Assembly: GCF_005843885.1 (NCBI RefSeq)
Contig: NZ_CP040443.1
Coordinates: 1,860,001 to 1,924,000, forward strand
Reading direction: 5' to 3'
Source: Escherichia sp. E4742
GTDB taxonomy: Bacteria > Pseudomonadota > Gammaproteobacteria > Enterobacterales > Enterobacteriaceae
Length of the DNA: 64,000 nt
The notes below the pieces were generated by a model. It worked only from the letters and a program-made list of their open reading frames with translations, did not search any database and had not been told where the DNA came from. Positions 34,320 to 42,030 of this stretch are shown in pieces. Positions within the stretch are counted from its first letter, which is position 1, and every line of letters begins with the position of its first letter. A program made the translations under genes and the position numbers.

Positions 34320-35753
34320 TTATTTGTTCAATTCCGCCAGAACTTCCGCGTCTTCGGCATCCACATTCGCCCCCAAAGGTTCCCAATTAATCAATACGCA
34401 GGTCAGGAATCCCAGGAATGGCACAATTGCCAACCAGTAAAACGCTTCAGTTTTCAACGCACCCCACAGCATCGGCCAGAAAATAAGCCCGGCAATCGCA
34501 CCGGTGCGCATAATCGCGCGGGCAAATCCGACCCCTGTAGGGCGAATAGCAGGAGGATAAGAGAGTGTGGCAATGGTCATACCCAGCCCACCAGGACCCG
34601 CTGAATGGAAGAAAATAATTGATCCCAATAACCCTAAAGACAGCCAGGGATTAGTCGTTGCCAGCGCGCCTAACGACAGTAATGCTAAGGTCACAACGGC
34701 AAATCCATACATTGACTGTCGGCGAGTACCCAGTCGTTGGAGAATAAACGAGCCGATCATCCCGCCAGTCACCCCACAAAGGGCATTCACGACGGCAGAA
34801 CCCGTCAACGCGCCAGTAAGCCCGCCACTTATTATTCCCGCCAACGTAAGAGGAAGATAAACACCTACGGCGTTATATTGCCACGCCTGCATGGTTGCCA
34901 CGACACAGCCGAGGATGGTGCGTTTACGGTAACGATCATTAAATAAGATGCCATATCCACCACTGTATTTATTCTCTGCTTTTTCCGAGGATCTGGCTTC
35001 TGCTTTACCCGGTGCCGCAACGCAAGCCTGAACACCATAACGTTTTCTCAGGATGTCGCAGGCTTCCTGGTAACGCCCGACGCGTGCGGCCCACATTGCG
35101 GATTCACCAATAAAGAAGTAACGCAAAACCATGAAGATGACTGCGAAAATAGCTCCGATGAATATTCCGTAACGCCACAACTGTTCTTCAGCGATACCCG
35201 ACAGAAGCAGTGGCAAAAGCACCAAATAAACAACAGTTGTCGAAACATACCAGGCCATTTGCCAGAGGTTGACCGACGTTCCGGTTTTCTTCGACGTTGA
35301 ACCACGAAGCTCTGCCACGGCATTGGTTGCCAAAGGGAAGTCGATGCCTAAACCAAAGCCCATGATGACGCGACACACCAGCACCCACCAGATACTGGGC
35401 GCAATAGCTACCGCTGCAGCACCGATGGTGCACAGCCCCATGCCAATAATAAATGCTCGCTTTTGCCCAAAGCGGTTTATTACTCGGTTCGCTAATAAAC
35501 CGCCAATTAACGCGGCGATTAATACTGACGCATTAACGGTTGCGGCAAGGCCCGGCGAAATGCCAAATTGAGCGGCAATATATTTATTACCAAACCCCAC
35601 CATCGCCGCCTGGTAGGCATCAATCAATATGCCGCCTAAAGCGATAAAGATAACGCCGATGCTGGTGTTGATTGCAGAGTTCTTATTAACAATATCAATT
35701 ACGTCCTGTGGACGACTAATTGAATAAGTTGCAGGACTGGTGATTTGACTCAT
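34320..35753 (-). CDS. MFS transporter, sugar-porter-like
   Basis: A 477-residue, about 12-segment MFS protein. Signature loops are NRVINRFGQKRAF (loop 2-3), GFGLGIDFPLATNAVAELRG (helix 4-5) and LQRLGTRRQSMYG (loop 8-9). The central cytoplasmic loop (about residues 235-265) is long and charged. The resemblance is to general sugar/aromatic-acid MFS carriers; the substrate cannot be read from sequence. It lies between the zinc dehydrogenase and the MHS carrier. One of the two carriers may import the substrate and the other export the sulfonate end product. Confidence 0.82.
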   Translation of the reverse strand: MSQITSPATYSISRPQDVIDIVNKNSAINTSIGVIFIALGGILIDAYQAAMVGFGNKYIAAQFGISPGLAATVNASVLIAALIGGLLANRVINRFGQKRAFIIGMGLCTIGAAAVAIAPSIWWVLVCRVIMGFGLGIDFPLATNAVAELRGSTSKKTGTSVNLWQMAWYVSTTVVYLVLLPLLLSGIAEEQLWRYGIFIGAIFAVIFMVLRYFFIGESAMWAARVGRYQEACDILRKRYGVQACVAAPGKAEARSSEKAENKYSGGYGILFNDRYRKRTILGCVVATMQAWQYNAVGVYLPLTLAGIISGGLTGALTGSAVVNALCGVTGGMIGSFILQRLGTRRQSMYGFAVVTLALLSLGALATTNPWLSLGLLGSIIFFHSAGPGGLGMTIATLSYPPAIRPTGVGFARAIMRTGAIAGLIFWPMLWGALKTEAFYWLAIVPFLGFLTCVLINWEPLGANVDAEDAEVLAELNK

Positions 35754-35822
35754 CGCAGTGTCCTTTTTAATTGTTGTAGGGTGGCGCTGACGTGACGCAG
35801 CGCCAGACAGAGATTTAGAAAA

Positions 35823-36833
35823 TCATTCCGGCGCAAATTGCAGCATGACCTTTATGGAGTCATTTTGCTGCGCGCGTTCGAATGCCGCCGCTGCATCCTC
35901 AATGGCAAATAAATCGGTAACCAGTTCACTGGTATCAAACCGCCCATCCGCCAGCCATTCGATAACGGCATCGAAATCTTCAGGGATGTACATGCCAGAG
36001 TTGAGCAAGTCACGCTCGAAACGTTGCATCATCGGTAGCGGTATTTCTCGCGGCCCACTCGGCACCCCCATGCACACAACGGTGCCTCCGGCATACACAC
36101 GGGTACAGGCATCATTAAGCGTGGCCTGCGCTGCAACAACATCAATCGCCCCCGTAAATCGCACATCTGCGGCCAGTTCCCCTGGTGCCCACACTTCTGC
36201 AGCCCCTAGTTTTAACGCCAGTTCGCGTTTAGCAGCGTCAGGTTCAATCACGGTGATCTTTCCTGCTCTCATAATGCGCAGTGCCTGCACGATGGATAAG
36301 CCAATCGTTCCGGCACCAATAACCAGTACGCTTTCCAGAGAAGCCTTCGGCATCCGGTTAACACAATGGCGAGCACAAGCCGCCGGTTCGGCAAAGGCCA
36401 ACACTTTTAGCGGTAAAGAGGCTGGTGCAACATGGCAATTACGCGCAGGAACAATGTGCTGTGAGCGAGCAAAGCCCGGCGCGCGAAAACCGGCAACCTG
36501 CGGTGGTTCACAAAGATTAAAACGTCCTGCTTTGCAGGCTCGGCATTCCATGCAAGCCATGATGGGATCGACCACAACATGATCGCCCGGCTGTACATTT
36601 TTAACGTCGCTGCCAACTTCCGTAACGCGCGCTGCAATTTCATGACCGGGGACGACAGGCGGTTTGGCAAACGGATGACCGCCTTTCAGAACATGCAGAT
36701 CCGAACCGCATATCCCGTAGAACACGGGCGCAATCCGTACTTCGTGCGGTTTAAGTTGCTGGTGTGGTACTTCAACATATTGAGTGGTGACTTTCCCAAT
36801 ATCTGAAAATAAAACCTGGGTAATTTTATCCAT
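35823..36833 (-). CDS. Zinc-dependent polyol-type dehydrogenase of the variant sulfosugar locus
   Basis: A 336-residue medium-chain dehydrogenase. The catalytic zinc site is YGICGSDLHVLKGGHPF with GHEIAARV. The structural zinc loop has CMECRACKAGRFNLC, and the Rossmann motif is VLVIGAGTIGLSIVQ. It groups by eye with sorbitol/threonine/L-idonate-type dehydrogenases acting on secondary alcohols of polyols or sugar acids. It lies in the operon directly after the aldolase gene. K-12 has no such gene at its yih locus, where sulfofructose is instead made by the isomerase YihS. A role producing sulfofructose, or oxidising another sulfosugar, is inference. Confidence 0.85.
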   Translation of the reverse strand: MDKITQVLFSDIGKVTTQYVEVPHQQLKPHEVRIAPVFYGICGSDLHVLKGGHPFAKPPVVPGHEIAARVTEVGSDVKNVQPGDHVVVDPIMACMECRACKAGRFNLCEPPQVAGFRAPGFARSQHIVPARNCHVAPASLPLKVLAFAEPAACARHCVNRMPKASLESVLVIGAGTIGLSIVQALRIMRAGKITVIEPDAAKRELALKLGAAEVWAPGELAADVRFTGAIDVVAAQATLNDACTRVYAGGTVVCMGVPSGPREIPLPMMQRFERDLLNSGMYIPEDFDAVIEWLADGRFDTSELVTDLFAIEDAAAAFERAQQNDSIKVMLQFAPE

Positions 36834-36865
36834 TGTTATTCTCCAGAATCGATATCCATAGGGGA

Positions 36866-37753
36866 TTAGCGTTGCGCGATACCTTCATCGATAATTTCAG
36901 CCAGCCGTTGCAAGCGTGGAACGGAGACATCGCGCAGCATAGTTTGTGGATCTTGTGCACCAACAACCGACGCCCAAACCGCTCGTCCAGCCAGGAAGCC
37001 CGACGCACCACCTTTCATGGCAATACTTACCGCGCGGCCAAAAATATCGGCATCAACGCCAGAAGAAAGAATTACCCACGGCATCTTCATCTGATCGTTA
37101 AGTTTCTGACAGGCGGCAAGTAAGATTTTTTCATCGCCTTTGCCCCCTAATGGCATCTCGGCTTTGTAAAGGTCAGCCTCTGTTCCACCAAGCTCTGCGG
37201 CGGCGGCAACAATGGCGCTTTCACGATCAAAGGCCCAACCGCGACGAGGTGGACGCACCACAGGTTCAATAATGCTAACCAGCCCGGCACTACGGCAGCG
37301 ACGAACAAATTTATCAACCATTGCCAGACGTTCCTCTGCGGGTTCATCTTCACGCCAGAGCACAAGTAATTTCATCGCCTTAGCTCCCATTTCACGGGCT
37401 TTATGCGGGTCGACGGACATATCTATTTCAACGCTATCAACCGGGATGCCATTACCTGGGATAAAAAGATCGGCAGCGACAATCAGGCCGCAAGAATTAG
37501 CAACAGCGCCCTGCTCGACTATTTGCTCAAGACAAAATTGTTTATCCGCCAGAACGGCAGAAGCATAAGGAGAAAGGATTCGGGTCGCGGCAACTTTAAA
37601 ATCGGTGAGTACACTGTCGGCGATGGGTTTTGGCTGCCCTGCTGCCGCAAACATCAGGCGCATGGCTTCACGCTGATCGACAGCTAACATGGCGAATCCA
37701 CCACCTGGGCGGGAGATATCTTTCAGCGTGTATGGGGTGAAGTGGGATGACAT
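36866..37753 (-). CDS. yihT: Sulfofructose-1-phosphate aldolase homolog (YihT-like)
   Basis: A 295-residue class I aldolase clearly homologous to K-12 YihT but diverged (many scattered substitutions, a 4-residue N-terminal offset). K-12 YihT cleaves 6-deoxy-6-sulfofructose 1-phosphate to DHAP and 3-sulfolactaldehyde. The Schiff-base lysine is K197 in ADLYKAEMP (K193 in K-12). The arginine equivalent to K-12 R253, which I recall as a sulfonate contact, is R257 in GFLAGRAVW. It is 24 bases after yihU and 32 before the dehydrogenase gene, so one operon. Confidence 0.92.
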   Translation of the reverse strand: MSSHFTPYTLKDISRPGGGFAMLAVDQREAMRLMFAAAGQPKPIADSVLTDFKVAATRILSPYASAVLADKQFCLEQIVEQGAVANSCGLIVAADLFIPGNGIPVDSVEIDMSVDPHKAREMGAKAMKLLVLWREDEPAEERLAMVDKFVRRCRSAGLVSIIEPVVRPPRRGWAFDRESAIVAAAAELGGTEADLYKAEMPLGGKGDEKILLAACQKLNDQMKMPWVILSSGVDADIFGRAVSIAMKGGASGFLAGRAVWASVVGAQDPQTMLRDVSVPRLQRLAEIIDEGIAQR

Positions 37754-37777
37754 AGAAACTCCTGTTAATAGATAAAA

Positions 37778-38656
37778 TTAAAGACCAGCCTGCTGGCGAA
37801 CCTGATTTAGCAGGGCGCTCCAGTCCTGCCGCCCTTTGCCGTCTTGACTTGCTGCGGCGTAATAACTTTCTGCTGCAATCCCCATATTGAGCGGCGCCCC
37901 CGTTTCCCGGGCGACGTCAACTGCAATACGCAGATCTTTCAATGCCAGGTCCACCATGAAGGCGGGAGAAAGATCGCCTTTCAGCACTTTGCCAGGCCAG
38001 GTGGTCGTAAAATGTCCTTTCCCTGCTGCCGTACCACTCATCACCTTAATTGCGACATCAAGATTTAATCCCAGTGACTCACATAACACAGCGGCTTCGG
38101 AGGACAGCGCATTAAGCGCAATGCTCATATAGTTGTTAATTAGCTTCACACGGATCCCCATTCCTGGGCCGCCAGCCTCAACCAGCTCATTACCCATGCA
38201 CATGAGAATCGGGCGTGCACGCGCAATCTGCTCATCAGTGCCACCCGCTAAAATCAGCAATGTGCCATCAATCGCATTCACGGACGTTCTGCCCACGGGG
38301 GCGTCCATCATACTGATGCCTTTTTCTTGTAATTCCCGTATTAATGCATCGGTCTGTAAGGGATGAATAGTCGACATATCAATCACTAACGCGTCAGATG
38401 AAACAGTCTCACAGACGCCTTTTTCCCCCAACAGCACCTGTCGAACAATGTCACCATTGGGAAGCATAGTGATGATAAATTCAGCGCCTGCTGCCGCTTC
38501 CGCTGGGGTTTGTGCCGCAGTGGCCCCCTGCGTAACTAGCGCATCGACGGCTTGTGCATTGACATCAAATACCTGCAATGAATGCCCTTTTTGCAATAGA
38601 TTGTTAGCCATTGGGCTACCCATCTGCCCCAACCCTAGAAATGCAATGGTTGCCAT
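37778..38656 (-). CDS. yihU: 3-sulfolactaldehyde reductase homolog (YihU-like)
   Basis: A 292-residue beta-hydroxyacid dehydrogenase. The nucleotide motif is FLGLGQMGSPMANNL. The catalytic lysine K171 and the residues I recall as sulfonate contacts in K-12 YihU are conserved at identical numbers: R123 in PVGRTSVNA, N174 and S178 in KLINNYMSIALN. It reduces sulfolactaldehyde to 2,3-dihydroxypropane-1-sulfonate, regenerating NAD+. ATG at 38656 with AGGAG upstream is chosen; the open frame extends 67 codons further but has no support there. It is the first gene of the leftward operon, divergent from yihV. Confidence 0.94.
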   Translation of the reverse strand: MATIAFLGLGQMGSPMANNLLQKGHSLQVFDVNAQAVDALVTQGATAAQTPAEAAAGAEFIITMLPNGDIVRQVLLGEKGVCETVSSDALVIDMSTIHPLQTDALIRELQEKGISMMDAPVGRTSVNAIDGTLLILAGGTDEQIARARPILMCMGNELVEAGGPGMGIRVKLINNYMSIALNALSSEAAVLCESLGLNLDVAIKVMSGTAAGKGHFTTTWPGKVLKGDLSPAFMVDLALKDLRIAVDVARETGAPLNMGIAAESYYAAASQDGKGRQDWSALLNQVRQQAGL

Positions 38657-38713
38657 GAATGCTCTCCTGTCTGACATTGACAAAATAATGACAATTAAAA
38701 ATTCGTTTTCGTC

Positions 38714-38750
38714 TGTTTTTGAGCATATTTGTAATTTATGTTCAAAAACA
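38714..38750. promoter_or_regulatory. Candidate YihW (CsqR) operator in the divergent yihU-yihV promoter region
   Basis: A 14-base inverted repeat with one mismatch (TGTTTTTGAGCATA 38714-38727 and TATGTTCAAAAACA 38737-38750, spacer 9) sits centrally in the 172-bp interval between divergent yihU and yihV. DeoR-family repressors such as YihW act at this promoter in K-12. Site identity is inferred from symmetry and position. Confidence 0.5.
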
Positions 38751-38828
38751 CGACACACATCACTAATTTGATCATTTGTGTCATTTAAATTGACCAAAGA
38801 CGACAAAATTAAACAGGACAAGACAAAT

Positions 38829-39725
38829 ATGACCAGAATTGCATGCGTGGGTATCACAGTTCAGGACAGGATTTATTCTTTGCCCACTCTGCCGGAGGGC
38901 GGCGGAAAATATCAGGCAAATCATTATCTTGAGATTGGTGGCGGCCCGGCAGCAACAGCCGCTGTTGCAATCGCAAAGCTTGGCGTGGAGGTTGATTTCA
39001 TCGGTCGCGTCGGCGATGACAGTTGTGGAAATACCTTACTTGCAGAACTTGAGGGTTGGGGCGTCAATACCGCATTTTGCCGCCGATATCCTAACGCCCG
39101 TTCGTCGCAATCAGCGATCCTCGTTGATCAGCATGGCGAACGGATTATCGTTAATTATCCAAGTCCCGATCTCGGTACTGATGCCGAATGGTTAGAAGCG
39201 ATCGATTTCTCTCGTTATGATCTGATTCTGGCCGATGTTCGCTGGCATAGCGGTACTGAAAAAGCATTCTCGCTAGCGCGCCTTGCGGGTGTGACAACAC
39301 TTTTAGATGCCGATATGACACCGCAGGATATTTCTCCACTTGTCGCGCTTGCCGATCATGCTGTGTTCTCTACGCCAGGGCTGAAACGTATGACTGGCCT
39401 TCAGTCACCTGAAGAAAGCTTGTACCAGGCAACGACACAAACAGCAGGTAAAGTGTATGTCACGCTGGGTTCTGAAGGTTCGTTGTGGATTGAAGATGAT
39501 CATTTGTGTCAACAGGAGGCATTTTCTGTCAATGTGGTTGATACCACTGGAGCAGGCGATGTTTTTCACGGTGCACTCGCGGTAGCGTTGGCAGAAAAAA
39601 TGCCAACAAAAGAGGCTATTCGTTTTGCCAGTGCGGTTGCCGCGATGAAATGTACCCAGCCTGGCGGTCGGGCTGGCATTCCTAATCGTGAGCAAACCGA
39701 ATCATTTTTGTCACTTTATGCGTAA
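38829..39725 (+). CDS. yihV: Sulfofructose kinase homolog (YihV-like)
   Basis: A 298-residue PfkB/ribokinase-family kinase, the same length as K-12 YihV. It phosphorylates 6-deoxy-6-sulfofructose at C1. The second PfkB signature is VDTTGAGDVFHGALA with the catalytic Asp. The residues I recall as sulfonate contacts in K-12 are conserved at the same numbers: K27 (GGGKYQ), N109 (IIVNYPSPD) and R138 (LADVRWH). ATG at 38829 is used; the frame extends 17 codons upstream with no better signal. Divergent from yihU, followed by yihW. Confidence 0.94.
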   Translation: MTRIACVGITVQDRIYSLPTLPEGGGKYQANHYLEIGGGPAATAAVAIAKLGVEVDFIGRVGDDSCGNTLLAELEGWGVNTAFCRRYPNARSSQSAILVDQHGERIIVNYPSPDLGTDAEWLEAIDFSRYDLILADVRWHSGTEKAFSLARLAGVTTLLDADMTPQDISPLVALADHAVFSTPGLKRMTGLQSPEESLYQATTQTAGKVYVTLGSEGSLWIEDDHLCQQEAFSVNVVDTTGAGDVFHGALAVALAEKMPTKEAIRFASAVAAMKCTQPGGRAGIPNREQTESFLSLYA

Positions 39726-39764
39726 AATGGTAAACATCTACCGAGGAGGGGCAAGGGAGTATTC

Positions 39765-40553
39765 ATGAGTATCATCGAAGTGACAGGTAATCCACGCCAT
39801 GACCAACTCGTTCATCTAATCGCAGAACGCGGTTATATGAATATTGAAGAACTGGCACAACTGCTGGATGTTTCAACGCAAACCGTGCGCCGGGATATCC
39901 GAAAACTCAGTGAGCAGGGGTTGATCACCCGTCATCATGGAGGGGCCGGGCGCGTCTCCAGCGTCATGAATACCGCTTTTGAGCAACGGGAACTTTCGCT
40001 CACCGCCGAGAAACGGGCGATCGCTGAGGCGGTCGCCGATTACCTTCCCGAACGCTGTACCGTCTTTATCACCATCGGTACAACCGTAGAAGCCGTTGCC
40101 AGGGCATTACTCAACCGTCGTGATTTACGCATTATCACTAACAGCCTGCGTGTGGCACAGATTCTTTATAAGAATCAGGATATTGAAGTGATGGTGCCGG
40201 GAGGCACTTTACGCGCCCATAACGGCGGGATTATCGGCCCAGGAGCCGTGGATTTTATTGAAGGTTTTCGCGCAGACTATTTAATCACCAGTATTGGTGC
40301 CATTGAGCATGACGGCACCCTGCTGGAATTTGATGTCAATGAAGCGTTAGTCGCGAGAACGATGATTAAACATGCGAGGAATACATTGCTAGTGGCAGAC
40401 CATACTAAGTTTGCCGCGTCTGCTGCTGTTTCAATTGGCAATGCGCGGAATGTCAGGGCTTTTTTTACTGATGCCCCACCTCCCAATTCTTTCTGCCAGT
40501 TGTTAAGTGAAGAGAATGTTGAACTGGTGGTTGCCGAGCAGGAAGTATCCTGA
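39765..40553 (+). CDS. yihW: DeoR-family regulator of the sulfosugar locus (YihW/CsqR-like)
   Basis: A 262-residue DeoR-family repressor: N-terminal winged HTH (about residues 10-65, YMNIEELAQLLDVSTQTVRRDIRKLSEQG), then a sugar-phosphate-sensing domain (ITIGTTVEAVARALL, ITNSLRVAQIL, VMVPGGTLR). The HTH is almost unchanged from K-12 YihW while the effector domain has diverged, which fits the same operator type but possibly a different inducer. GAGGAGGGGCAAGGGAG precedes the start. It is co-directional with yihV, 39 bases downstream. Confidence 0.93.
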   Translation: MSIIEVTGNPRHDQLVHLIAERGYMNIEELAQLLDVSTQTVRRDIRKLSEQGLITRHHGGAGRVSSVMNTAFEQRELSLTAEKRAIAEAVADYLPERCTVFITIGTTVEAVARALLNRRDLRIITNSLRVAQILYKNQDIEVMVPGGTLRAHNGGIIGPGAVDFIEGFRADYLITSIGAIEHDGTLLEFDVNEALVARTMIKHARNTLLVADHTKFAASAAVSIGNARNVRAFFTDAPPPNSFCQLLSEENVELVVAEQEVS

Positions 40554-40568
40554 AATTGAAACTTCGAA

Positions 40569-40594
40569 AAATCCGCTGGGGATTCAGCGGATTT
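40569..40594 (+). terminator. Rho-independent terminator after yihW
   Basis: A 10-bp perfect stem (AAATCCGCTG 40569-40578 with CAGCGGATTT 40585-40594) followed by TGTTTT. Confidence 0.75.
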
Positions 40595-40600
40595 TGTTTT

Positions 40601-40658
40601 GCCGGATGCGGCCTACGGTTGATATGGTTTTCGTTGGCCGGATTAAGCACATCCGGCC
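40601..40658. repeat. REP-like element between yihW and yihN
   Basis: GCCGGATGCGGCCTAC (40601-40616) and an opposed GGCCGGATTAAGCACATCCG (40636-40655) lie between convergent genes. Confidence 0.75.
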
Positions 40659-40663
40659 ATTAA

Positions 40664-41929
40664 TTAAGCTTCAGCCGCCAGCATCTCTTTCTTACGCTGA
40701 CTAATTCGCTTAACCAACATTACGGAAACCACCGCACCGCAGAATGCGAAGCAGGCCATAATGCCAAACACGATTTTGTAGCCAATAATCCCCGGATTTA
40801 AATCCAGAATGTAGCCATACAGACTGAAGCAGAACATCGCCGGGGCATAACCAATAAAACTACCCAACGCCATTGCCGCGCCTGTTTTATTTTCAGCAAT
40901 TTTCGCTTCGCCAATAGGCGCAAAGAATACGGCACGCTGTGTAAAGACTATCGCGCCAAAGCCCAGCGTACATGCCATCCCTAAATATACCGGCATACTT
41001 TCGTGCGGCAGCATAATCAACAGTACGAGCGCAGCGGTACTGATGATAAAGGTGTAGCACAGATATTTACTCGGTGATTTCAGGATCTTATCTGAAATCA
41101 TGCCACCAATCGGTCCACCGATCATTTTCAGACAGTATTGGTTAATGATGCCGTAAGCCCCCACCAGCGCAACGGGCAGTAGATAGATGTTTTTCAGGAA
41201 TGGAATGAAGAATGTCAGGCCACAGTAAACCGCGTAAACGAAGAAGACGTTGAAAGCGATAAGCCAGATGGTTTTGTCTTTCAGCACCGAGGTCATACTA
41301 GTGTTTTGCGATGCTTCGTCTTCTTTTTTCGCCTCCACGGACGGTGCCTCTTCTTTGTCATTGAGTACAAAGAAAATGATAATGCCCACGGCAATCACAA
41401 TAAGGGAATAGAACCAAATGCCCGCTTTAAAGCCCAATAAGCCACTGCCAAACCAGGTAAATACTGCCAACGCAGAAAATGCCACCACGGTATCGACAAT
41501 GCCACGCCCTGTTTCGAAGAAGCCAAACAAACGACCTTGTTGTTCGCTATTGCCCAATCGACTTACCGACTTGAGCAAGACCGGCCAGTTCATCATGTCG
41601 CAGGTAACGCCAAATAGCGCCCAGACAAAGAGGATGCCCCAATATCCCGGCATTGTTGTCAAATAAACACCCAGTAATCCCGTCGCAATGAGTGAGAGTG
41701 ACATGGTGTATCTGCGCGGTAGTTTATCGGCAAAATAAATAGACAGAAAAAAGCCCACTGTGGTGACAAATGAGTTTACCGACATAGCATTACCAATTTG
41801 ACCATTAGTCAAATGGAAATATTCCTGCATCGGGATATAAAACGCATCTTTCAGCGACGGTAATTTATAAATTGTACCGCCACACAGTGTTAATAGACTA
41901 AATAACGCCCATTTCTTTTTCGTGAGCAT
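40664..41929 (-). CDS. yihN: YihN, MFS transporter
   Basis: A 421-residue, 12-segment MFS protein of K-12 length. The loop 2-3 motif is FADKLPRRYTMSL, and a charged central loop spans about residues 195-215 (KEEAPSVEAKKEDEA). The substrate is unknown. It is the last gene of the yihL-yihM-yihN unit with a putative sugar-phosphate isomerase-like protein and a GntR regulator, which suggests uptake of a carbohydrate-related compound. Confidence 0.92.
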   Translation of the reverse strand: MLTKKKWALFSLLTLCGGTIYKLPSLKDAFYIPMQEYFHLTNGQIGNAMSVNSFVTTVGFFLSIYFADKLPRRYTMSLSLIATGLLGVYLTTMPGYWGILFVWALFGVTCDMMNWPVLLKSVSRLGNSEQQGRLFGFFETGRGIVDTVVAFSALAVFTWFGSGLLGFKAGIWFYSLIVIAVGIIIFFVLNDKEEAPSVEAKKEDEASQNTSMTSVLKDKTIWLIAFNVFFVYAVYCGLTFFIPFLKNIYLLPVALVGAYGIINQYCLKMIGGPIGGMISDKILKSPSKYLCYTFIISTAALVLLIMLPHESMPVYLGMACTLGFGAIVFTQRAVFFAPIGEAKIAENKTGAAMALGSFIGYAPAMFCFSLYGYILDLNPGIIGYKIVFGIMACFAFCGAVVSVMLVKRISQRKKEMLAAEA

Positions 41930-42030
41930 AACATCCCCTAAGCGATTTTTAAAATCACTGTTTTAAAGGCAATAAGATATCGACCATTCTTATGGAATAG
42001 TTTTATTAACTGCGTATGAGTTAAAACTTA

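Noticed and set aside
38657..38857. N-terminal extension of the YihU-like protein by 67 residues
   Set aside because: It would run across the divergent promoter and operator into yihV, and the Rossmann fold begins at the ATG at 38656.
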